64,000 nucleotides of DNA, taken from Dipteris shenzhenensis (Eukaryota > Polypodiophyta > Polypodiopsida > Gleicheniales). The translations under genes were made by a program, and so were the position numbers. A model generated the notes under the pieces. That model made no database searches. It was not told the origin of the DNA and was given only the letters and a program-made list of their open reading frames with translations. This document shows positions 34,369-42,979 of the stretch, one piece after another. Position 1 is the first letter of the stretch. Every line of letters begins with the position of its first letter. The DNA lies in the NCBI GenBank assembly GCA_047967505.1, contig CM106539.1, one strand, 5' to 3'.

Positions 34369-34625
34369 TGACAAAATATGAAGAGGGGAGAGGAGAAGAG
34401 TGGAGATGAGGAGAGAGGGCACAACTAGAGAGCACACCACAAATGACTAACTGTACACTAGAATTAGTTGAAAAAATAGAATATATACAAACCCTTTTAG
34501 GGTTAGGGTTAGGGGATCTAACCCTTTCCTTTATAGCACTCTATAAGGTTAGTGCTATGCACATATGATCACGTGATGGTGCTATGCACACATGATCACA
34601 TGATGTTGAGCGTGAACTCTCAACA
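34369..34625 (-). repeat. 5' LTR of the young copia element
   Basis: 257 bases, same ends as 27186-27442; carries the element promoter (minus strand). Flanked outside by CCCAT, the duplicated target. Confidence 0.97.
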
Positions 34626-34727
34626 CCCATTGCATGCAAAATCTAACGATTGAAATCTACAAATTCAAAAAAACATTTACTTATCATCAAACAATGTTAA
34701 ACTATGTGAATGAAGAATGCCTCACAG

Positions 34728-35549
34728 GGATCTTTGAAGAAAAAACGTGATCAAACTTGTCCTCCTCGATGGTCCCTCTTGTAATGCAGGATACTGAAGT
34801 TGATGGATTTTTCTCCAAAACTAATTATATGCTTCTAAACAACTCCAAGTCTATTTCAAACCATCTTCTATAAAAAACCTCAATATTAAGAGTGTATCCT
34901 TTAAAACAAACAAATCTTTCTTCCTCTTCAAATCATGTATTAAAAGAAAACAACACAATTACCAAAACAAACTACAAAAATATTTCTTCTTCAAAGTTGC
35001 ATCATAAATTCTAGTTATTTTCATTGTCTTGCATTGTTCTAAAGGTTTTCTCACCTGAATCTCCATGCAAGTTGCTTTGATAGACCCTGATTTGAGTTGA
35101 AAACTAAAAACATTCTAAAACTACATGAATAAACAGTACCTAATTCTTGGAGCAAGGTTCTTTAAAAGAAAAATGTGATCAAACTTGTCCCTCCCAGTGG
35201 TCCCAAATGTGTTCCAGGATTGATGAAGTTGATGGTTCTTACTTTAAAACAAGTTATATGCTCCCAAACATCTCGAAATCTATTTCAAGCAATATTCTAT
35301 AGAAAACCATTGATAGTAGTAAGAGTGGAAAAGACTCATTTCTCATGGAATGTCTTACAAAACAAACAAAAATTTCAAAGTTTTCAAACCATGTAATAAA
35401 ACAAAACAACACTACACAAAATGAACTACAAACTAAATATTTCTTCAAAGTTACATCATTAACAAACAAATCTTGTCCATAATCACTGTGTTGCATTGTT
35501 CCAAAGATTATCTCACCTAAACCTTCATACAAGTTGTCTGGATGGACCC
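34728..35549. repeat. Two diverged ~370-390-bp tandem repeats in the DNA transposon
   Basis: Copy 1 is about 34728-35092 and copy 2 about 35155-35549. Both contain gatcaaacttgtcc, a tgaagttgatgg block, atttcttc-aaagtt(g/a)catcat and ttgcattgttc(t/c)aaag. Many indels, so an old duplication. They lie on the 5' side of the transposase-like gene. Confidence 0.75.
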
Positions 35550-35611
35550 TAAACCTTCACAAATGATTCGAAATCATGCACCCTTAGATATTGCAGCAGG
35601 GAAAGTAACTA

Positions 35612-35773
35612 GAATTGAGAGATGGGCAAAAGAAAGATTGATTTTCATGCATCAAAACAACTTCAATGTCTGCAAGTCAATCTTCTTTGATCGAATTGAG
35701 AGATGGGCAAAAGAAAGATTGATTTTCATGCATCGGCACAACTGCAATGCCTGCAAGTCAATCTTCTTTGATC
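35612..35773. repeat. 81-bp tandem duplication
   Basis: Copies 35612-35692 and 35693-35773 differ at a handful of sites. The period is 27 codons and both copies are open on the plus strand (RWAKERLIFMH...CKSIFFD), but the surrounding frame is short, so I do not call a gene. Confidence 0.9.
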
Positions 35774-35799
35774 CTTTCTCAAAGAATCTCATCCAGTAG

Positions 35800-36453
35800 C
35801 TCCTTCTAAGCTCCAAACACCATGCATCATTCATGGCTCACTCAAAACATTGATTGCCTTGTCTTCCTAAATGAAATGATTTCAGATCGTGGGAGAATCT
35901 CATATGAGAGAAGAAGTGGTGAGATTTGAAGGAGAAGCGCCCAAAATAGAGAAGGGAGAAGGTAGGTTGAATCTCATTCAAAAATCTTGAAAGTTTTGAC
36001 AGAATGAGAGTGAAATGGGAGGGAAATGCATGAGAGTCCATCCCATGAGAGGGAGAATAAAGAAAGAAGCTTCTTGCTCAGGAGCTAGCAGGAAAGTTTA
36101 AAAGAGGGCTGGAGCAAAGAAAAATTTGAAATGGTGCTTAGAAATGAGGGGCAAGCAAGAGGAATGAGAGAGGATGAAAGGAGTGTGGTAGCTGGATGTG
36201 AGGATTTGGTGGTTTCAGATCAAATGGTACAAGTTTGGTTGAGAAACTAGGTTTCGTAGTTTGGTTAAAGTTAAAAAACGTGATGGGAGAGTTGAGGTAG
36301 CAAGTGGGTGCTCCACATCATTGTTTGGGCCATTGAATAAAGAAATAGAGAAGTCAGGCCACTTCCAATATTCTATTGCCCTCCACCAGCCAATATTCTA
36401 TTGGGTTTTATTCACCCTATTTTTATGTGTCACTAGCCCAAGGGCTCCCTTAC
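35800..36453. other. Right arm of the DNA transposon, no gene
   Basis: GA-rich sequence with many gagaga/gggaga runs. It lies upstream of the transposase-like gene and may contain its promoter. No domain recognised. Confidence 0.4.
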
Positions 36454-36486
36454 AGGGCCCTTTTTGAGTCCAAATTTTTTGTAATG
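36454..36486 (-). repeat. Right terminal inverted repeat of the DNA transposon
   Basis: Reads gggccctttttgagtccaaa and then ttttttgtaatg. The inverse of the left end. Confidence 0.75.
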
Positions 36487-36892
36487 TCAATATACTGCAC
36501 AAGTCATCCAAGATCGAAGAAAAGCCTAGGTTGACAAAAATATCAAATTTAAATTGTTCAAGGAAGGAGATTGGGTACTGATGTTTAATACAAAATTGGG
36601 AAAGTTCCCTTGAAAATTGAAATTGAGATATGATGGACCATTCAAAATTGTGAAGGATTTATGCCATTGAGGTACATTTTGAGTGGCCGATATGCATGGT
36701 AATATATCAACAAAAGCAGTAAATGGATTTCGATTGAAGCCCTTTGTCAGATTGAGGAGCAAGCACGATCCAACTTTGGATGAATTGGTCAGACAACATC
36801 AACCTTTTGGAGATCCAACGGTTGGGTATATTGGGCCTATAAAAAGGGAAATCCTACAAGGGAGTGATGACAGTGACACTTCAAATGTGTAG
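36487..36892 (+). pseudogene. Gypsy integrase C-terminal domain
   Basis: Continues the integrase cut at 24102: QVIQDRRKA, then FKEGDWVLMFNTKLGKFP, LRYDGPFKIVKDL and VADMHGNISTKAVNGFRLKP. This is the GPY/F-type tail of Ty3/gypsy integrases that contacts chromatin or DNA. Stops occur, but the last 69 codons are open. Confidence 0.88.
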
Positions 36893-37249
36893 GCATTTTA
36901 ACACGTGCAAAAATCATCATTTCAATTCGTTCACAATAGTCATTCCGAATTTCCCATCGTCTTGCACTGACTTCAACTGCAGCAAGTCATCTTGTTTATT
37001 CCCATCGGTTTCCCAACGTGTGGACCAATATCAAACCCGTCACTGAAGAGCACATAGCAAGAGAGGGAGCTAGAAGTAGTTCATCCGGCTTACAACTGAT
37101 GACAACGGCATGCAATCCTTTAGCACACAAGCGAAAGAGGGAACAAGCATCATGATGGTCCCTTGGCAGTCAAGTGAGCGATAACATGGATGACAAAATA
37201 GTGGAGTCACCCCGACCTATGAAGAAAAGGTCAGCAGTCACTCCTAGTT

Positions 37250-37764
37250 GTGATTTTTAGGATTTCAAACACGATTTGGATACAACTAGACAACATTGCA
37301 TGGTTGCATAAGATGGGACTTCATGAAAACTATCATCTTCCATCGTGGGAATGGGCAATAAATATGGAGGCCCAAAGCTAGTTTGACCATGTGAGAAATA
37401 CAAAAGGAATTCTGACACTAGAATTGCCAGTATCAGTTGAGTTAGTTGCTTGAGTTTTCCAATTGCCACTGATTCCAAATGCACCAACCAGAGCTCTGAG
37501 CCAATATCCAAACAAAGTCATGGTAAAGGAGTTCAGAGAGCAGGTGCAGTCAAAGGGTTATTTTATGTTAAGAACACTTTGAAGGGTCAGCATCATGATC
37601 AGTGCAAGTGGTTTTTGGAAAGAGTATTACTGTTTACCAAATATGATTACATTTCAAAGGTTAATTACTCATTGACACATTTTGCTGAGCTGGGCAATCT
37701 AGTAAATTGGGATACCTTCATGCATGAAAGAATCATGGGAGAGATTAGTGGCAAGGATAAGTGA
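37250..37764 (+). pseudogene. Extra frame after integrase in the gypsy element
   Basis: Between integrase and the 3' LTR lie ~1.1 kb that read as protein in a broken frame: WIQLDNIAWLHKMGLHENYH, PSWEWAINMEAQS, ILTLELPVSVELVA, FREQVQSKGYFMLRTL, then LLFTKYDYISKVNYSL in a shifted frame. This is not part of the usual gypsy polyprotein. It could be an additional ORF or a captured gene; I do not recognise the domain. Confidence 0.45.
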
Positions 37765-38055
37765 AGGAGTCCCACTAGGAAAACGGACTAGATAACTAGC
37801 ACATTGGGGAAGAAATTCAAGGGTAGGAGACAGTCAAATTAATGAAGGAGGCTGGATATGAGCAGTCAAAAATTAAGACAACAATGGAAGGCAAGACGGA
37901 TCTTCAATCCCCACTGGAAATCAATCACCAATAGAGCAACCTACAATTAGCTAAAAAGCCCAAGCTTAAAATCAGATGCAAGACTACCCACAAGAGACCT
38001 TGCAATAGAGATGAGTAGGAAACTAAGAGACAATAAGAGCAGCAAGTAAAGACAC

Positions 38056-38310
38056 TGATATAGCAAGAATGTAAGAGACAGACTGAGGAGTGGAATATGC
38101 ATTGTGATGTTCTTGTAGTATCTTATCTGATGAATACAATTCCGACTGTTATCTATCTTGCACATTATGTTTCCATTATTGCTTTTCTGAGTGCACTTGT
38201 AACTATTTCCTTCTTTCCCTTTGAGCAATAAGAGAGAGAAGTGTATTTTGCTATGTAGTGACAATATCTCAACTATCTCATAGATCTTAGTTATTTCCTT
38301 CAGTAATTCA
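38056..38310 (+). repeat. 3' LTR of the gypsy element
   Basis: Starts tgatatagcaagaatgtaag and ends cagtaattca; colinear with 20441-20697. Confidence 0.8.
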
Positions 38311-39932
38311 TAGTTAGTTTAGTTCTCTATTTTTGACCCCCCAAAGAACATAGTTTTGTATTTCAGTAATAATGATTTTACGAGGCTCTCAACATAGACA
38401 TTATTGAATTCCAAACAAATCTTGTGAAGAATACCAGCAAGCTATACATGAATACAAGAATAGGAGGTGAGGAGCTGTTTTGTTGCTTACAAGGTGCATG
38501 ACAATGAAGCCTACTATGTGGGTATCCATGATTTGGTTGTTGCAGTGCAGATGGCGTGCATGGTATTTGTTATTAGTACGGATGAGTGCAAGAAGCATTT
38601 GTTGGCAAAATGATGTGGTGTGGTGTCCCTTGTAGAGGGGACGAGCATTTTCCGAGCGAAATCTTCCGAGCGTCCGAGCGAAGGAAAAAAAAAGCTTCCA
38701 ACTATGCAAAAATATGACAAAAATGGATCAGAAGAAAACATAGTTTCACTTAGAAATATGGAAAGTATTATAGGAATGCCTATTTTATACACGAATATTT
38801 ATGTGAATCTTTGGGAATGGTGAGAACATAATGGGATGGCTTTTGAAGAAACCCACATGTAGAGTAGACTTCTCTATGAAAATTCCCTTATGATCCTTCT
38901 TACAACTTTTTACTTAATAGGGGGTGACATTGAAAAACCTCTCTCACCCTATCTTCATGAAAGGGTTTCTCCAAAGAAAACTCATTGAAGCAAGCCATCA
39001 AGGTAGTTTCGCCAGCGAAACCCCTTTGAACAAGGTCTTTCAAGGTAGTTTCGCTGGCGAAACTACCTTGGACAACACTTTTAAAAGTGACATAACTTTC
39101 ACATCCAATGTCCAAATATAGTCATTCAGCCACTCAAATTGATCGGAAAACCCCATTTGAGCACATCTATGGGGTTATATTTTGGAAAACCTTGCATATA
39201 TAGTATTAAATATTACATGTATTTTATGAGAGTGATATATAAGCCCAAGTTAATACTTATTTACAGTAATTTAAACTTCTGTAGAAACATGTCCATAAAC
39301 ATATTGTTATTAATACTATAAAAACACTTGAAAGATATTGCCATATGATATAAATGTGTTTAATAAGTAATTATTTATGTATAATATTATTATGTTGAGA
39401 GTGATTATGAGGGACGTTTCTTAAATGAATTATTTTTCAATACTTTTTTAAGGTAATAACAAGGGTACAAAGGGATGTCTATGAATAAGAAGATTCATGT
39501 TATGTAAAAATGAATGAGTGACTAGTTTGTATATTTTTATGATAAAGGGATCTAGTTCTAATGAAAATAAAAGTGTAAAAACCATGTTTCCTAAAGAAAT
39601 ACTATTTTTAAAATCTCTTGAAAAACACGCTCGTATAAACTTGCTCATAGGTTTTTGCTCGTAAAATTGACGCATCCCCTTGTAGAGTAGGTTTTGCAGA
39701 CTGATGGGGTGCCGCGTGCTAGAGATAGTATCTTCAAGTGCAACATTTCATACCATTTTTGTTTTTTGGAAATTGTTGTAATCACTTATGCACACACAAC
39801 GTTCCCTACCTTAGTTATGCTTAAACTGATTGTACTCTTTTGTATACACACTTGCACCTATCTTTGGCATCTAACTTCTACCCAGAACACTTGTGCACTA
39901 TAGATTTGCATAGTCCACCGTGAGTGCCATGT
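38311..39932. other. Intergenic, AT-rich, with palindromes
   Basis: No gene recognised. Contains a ccgagcg cluster (38651-38685), the inverted repeats at 38999-39070 and a very AT-rich stretch at 39170-39600. Confidence 0.5.
38999..39070. repeat. Palindromic gtttcgc/gcgaaac repeats
   Basis: 39041-39070 is an inverted repeat with 14-base arms (caaggtagtttcgc) around a 2-base centre. A second copy at 38999-39020 has the same left arm, an inverted centre (ca for tg) and a partial right arm. Confidence 0.85.
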
Positions 39933-40100
39933 GTTAAGGCATAGACACATGGGTTTATCCCTAAGCGAGGTGATACGAAGAGGTATGTGCATGGGGTATG
40001 AGCTGCCATATATACACGGTTATTCATGCAATACAATGAGCAATCAATTACTCTTCTTGGTCCTTCTTGTCTTGTGTTCTTTTGATAGTGCTAACTCTCT
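39933..40100 (+). repeat. LTR-like sequence, copy B
   Basis: Starts tgttaaggcatagacacatg. Includes the TATA-like atatatacac and ttattcatgcaatacaatga. Homologous to 20115-20285 in the same orientation. Confidence 0.55.
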
Positions 40101-40640
40101 GGTGAGATAAGAAGGATGATGCTTTAAGAAGGCCGATGGCAACCTATATTGACCATGGAATTGGCTCGCTAGTTGGAAACATGGGATTTGGTGTTGAAAG
40201 TGCTAAGACTAGCTCCTCGACCTAAAACCGATGCCAAGAGCTTCCATGAACGACTGCTCATCCATAGCGATTGAGATTTTTACTACTTGTCCATACCAGC
40301 TTATCAATGAGATTTTTACTGCTTGTCCATAGCAGCTTATCAATGAGCATGACAATTTCATCCATGAGATCTTTCAGCACCTTTTAAAGATCTGCATGTG
40401 CAATGGAGCATTGTCAGGCATGTGCACTTGAGCATTGTTAGATTTGTGAATGGATTTCTGGTGCCTTGGTGAAGCGCTTGATCGATCTCGAATGGCTAGA
40501 TGAAACAAGATTGCGTGCAGCCTATTGCCTTTGAGTGGAGAAGGCATGGCACAAAAAATGGTTCGATTGGAGTGAGAGGATGGGAACAAACATTGGAGGA
40601 AAAAGTCCTCCTCCAAATCTAGCCTCAACTCACCATACTC
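40101..40640. other. No feature seen
   Basis: Contains a short duplication of gagatttttactgcttgtcc / agcagcttatcaatgag (40266-40345). Otherwise no recognised element; it may be the start of the LINE. Confidence 0.4.
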
Positions 40641-41590
40641 TCGACGTGACTTCACCCTCTTTGCATGGGATTTGATGCTGGCCTTCTCGACAAGGACATC
40701 TGGTATCCAGAAGGTGATACTACTCGTGGTGACCCTACTCACTTCCCACCACTAAAAGACATGAAATTTTTGCCTTCTGCAGAGCATGATCCAACAAGAG
40801 CTGGCACTTCGGTCCCTCAATCTCCAACCTCTGGCAGTAGTGGAATTCCCAAACCATCATCAAGGCCCTCATACGTGGGCATCGTCCAAGAATTCTAAGG
40901 AGGGCTTTTCACTCCCTCGTGCACGCGTCGTGCTGCTTGATGCTAGAAGGACAATCCTTGTTGATGACTCCCCATACAAGGCTTGCATTAGCCCTCCATC
41001 TAGCCCCAATGGCAAACATGTGAGAACCAAGTCTCAACATAGCTATGTCAGTATATGACCCAACAAGATCTATGGAAAGAAGAGCCACATGGGACTTAAT
41101 GATGAATTTGGGGAGTGACTATGTCATTTTGGGGGATTTCAATATGGTGGAGAATTCTAAAGATAGATGGATGCAAAAGGGCTCAGTAATTAGGGGACCT
41201 GAACAAAAAAATCTGGGAAGATCTCAAAGGAAAACTTGCAAGTTGTTGACATTGGGACACTCAATATATACACATGGTGAAACAGGTAGGTAGGCAATCT
41301 GAGGAGAGAAGCCAGACTAGACAGAGTGTATATTGCCCAATCTCTAATTGATCAGGCTCTAGAAGTCAAGCAATCAACCTTCTCCTCTCTCACCTTGTTA
41401 GATCACAAGACTGTGTTAGCTTGTATTGATTTGGGAAGTGGGATGAAAGGAAATTCTTGGTTTAAAGCAGACCCATCCTTATTCAAGTTGCAGACTTGGG
41501 TTTGGTATTTTCGCTTTCACAATTATCTCAAAAGCATGGATTTCTTCTGTACTGCCTCGGAGAATAGCATCTATGTTAAGCGTGTAGGCA
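40641..41590 (+). pseudogene. LINE (L1-like) ORF1 tail and endonuclease remnant
   Basis: A Pro/Ser-rich frame (40665-40898), possibly the end of ORF1, precedes an apurinic-endonuclease-like domain: DLMMNLGSDYVILGDFNMVE at ~41090-41150 with the conserved GDFN. Further on is a LTLLDHKTVLACIDL block corresponding to the conserved Asp-His near the domain end. Several frames are used, so it is broken. The endonuclease normally nicks target DNA to prime reverse transcription. Confidence 0.75.
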
Positions 41591-41690
41591 ATCAACATTG
41601 CATCATCGATCTGTATGTGTAGGCAATCAACATTGCATCATCGGTCTGTATGTATGTGGACAACATCGGTCTGTATGTGGACAACCTATT
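41583..41690. repeat. 35-bp tandem duplication plus a shorter repeat
   Basis: aggcaatcaacattgcatca recurs with a 35-base period (41586 and 41621), followed by two copies of tcggtctgtatg...tggacaac. Confidence 0.85.
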
Positions 41691-42895
41691 GTTGTGCATG
41701 GAGTGGTGAAGTTGGCCCTTGCAGTTGAGGCAAAATTTAGAGACATCGAGCTCTTCTCTTGGATGGAATTGCCCATGTTGCTGTAGAGGCCAAGAAGGGA
41801 TCAAAGACCCTTCTTGGGCCGTTGACCTCTGTTGAGGGGGTGTTGTGCATAGAGAATGGTTCTTATACTTGTTGTTCGTAGTGTTTCTGGGTGAGCCACC
41901 TAGCATTGGGTGTGGGAGGTAGGGGTGGCAAAGTAGCTTATAGCATGGCCTTGCTGCACTGAGATTAAGAAACCTGCGCTGTCCTTGCTTGGACTTTCTT
42001 CTGAGGGTCGGAGTTGGGAGCGCTGGGGGCTGTTGGGGCCTTGGAATTTCCTTCGTTTAAAATTTCCTTTCCTTTTGCGGGTGATAGTCTTGTGGGGGGG
42101 GTGGGATGAACTTCACAAAGCAAAATTTATGCAGTTTTGCTCCCATTCATGAGAGTTGTTGTTCTAGCCCTCCAGTCGATTTGGCAGTTCACGACGTAGC
42201 ACCAAGTCCTTCTTGATATCATCTGTTCATCAACCGCCTCTATAGGGAGAACATAAAAATGAATCTCTACTTTTTGGCAAACAACCATTAGTTTCAAGTC
42301 CACATACCCCAATGTACTTAAGAGTTGACCATTGATTGCATGAACTGAAGCCATAGTAAGAGTCAGGGGTACCTACAACGCTTCCCATACTTTGCAAGAG
42401 ATGAAGTTATGGCTTGCTCTTGGATCCACGAGTGCATGGATGCGTAAGCTCAAGCCCTACAATTGGACATTCAACCTAGCTAGATCTACCATTAGTTCAT
42501 CAGTCGGGGTCTTGGATGTTCGAGTGTTGCCTTAAACACGGCCATTTTCTTACATTGTCTAATTTTGGCATTACATGCCTTGGCTTTTTTTATGGCTTGG
42601 TATTTCATTTGGGCTACCTCGACCTTGAGCTCCTTTTCCCTATGGATGGCTTCGAGGCTCTGCAAGGTGATGGGGAGCTATAGTATCTTTTCAATTTGCT
42701 TCTATTAAGGTAGCCATCCATCTCCACTCCATCCAAGGTAGCTATTCGGCATGCCCCTTACAGAGTAATCTCCACTACATGATAAGGACTCATGCCCCTA
42801 TATTTAAGTTTATGTTTGGAGTTGCAAATGCTATAGAGGAGTGCGAGATCTCCTTCCTCAAGGTCCTTGTTTTTGAGGTTGCGGTCGAACAATTT
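41690..42895 (-). pseudogene. Gypsy fragments (integrase tail and retropepsin) lying inside the LINE
   Basis: Minus strand from 42895: an integrase C-terminal domain (LEEGDLALLYSI, KLKYRGMSPYHVVEI, IATLDGVEMDGYLN, LKRYY). After a low-quality stretch comes a retropepsin-like segment (HALVDPRASHNFIS, TMASVHAINGQLLSTLGYVD, VEIHFYVLP), ending near 42127. In the retropepsin motif Asp is present but Gly-Ala reads Arg-Ala. Integrase-before-protease is not the normal gypsy order, so this is probably two fragments or a rearrangement. Confidence 0.65.
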
Positions 42896-42979
42896 TTATT
42901 TTTTGAGCAAAGAAATAGTTGATTATATTATAATCATATGATTTGTACAATGAAGTCCACAGTAATAAAAATCATATGA

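Larger units (their letters stand above)
27186..34625 (-). mobile_element. Young full-length Ty1/copia element (7440 bp)
   Basis: Complete structure on the minus strand: 257-bp LTRs, a 5-bp target duplication CCCAT (27181-27185 and 34626-34630), an initiator-Met primer-binding site next to the 5' LTR, a polypurine tract next to the 3' LTR, a 2.6-kb leader, gag, protease, integrase, RT and RNase H. The LTRs differ at 2 of 257 positions, so insertion is recent. Three stops and three frameshifts make it non-autonomous. Confidence 0.97.
24103..36486 (-). mobile_element. DNA transposon with ~33-bp TIRs and a transposase-like gene (about 4.9 kb without its own insert)
   Basis: The two ends are inverted copies: left catta caaaaattttgaact..., right ...agtccaaattttttgtaatg. 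The gypsy integrase flanks rejoin in frame across exactly these ends (LKS then QYTAQVIQDRRKA). Inside are a decayed minus-strand gene (27093 to 24550) and a non-coding part with tandem repeats (34626-36486), separated by the young copia insertion. No clear target duplication: either none, or a TA two bases inside if the true ends are CAAAAA...TTTTTG. I cannot assign it to a named superfamily. Confidence 0.72.
20441..38310 (+). mobile_element. Old Ty3/gypsy element interrupted by a 12.4-kb nested insertion
   Basis: Bounded by LTRs 20441-20697 and 38056-38310, both TG...CA. The plus-strand order is gag/protease, RT-RNase H, integrase, then an extra frame before the 3' LTR. Without the insert (24103-36486) it is about 5.5 kb. 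The LTRs differ at many sites and no target duplication is left (aaagt versus tagtt), so it is old. The reading frames carry many stops, and much of the RT palm is deleted. Confidence 0.8.

Noticed and set aside
24219-36459. ctgtaa...ttacag as the transposon ends
   Set aside because: Only about six bases match cleanly. The outer pair cattacaaaaa...ttttttgtaatg is longer and restores the integrase frame.
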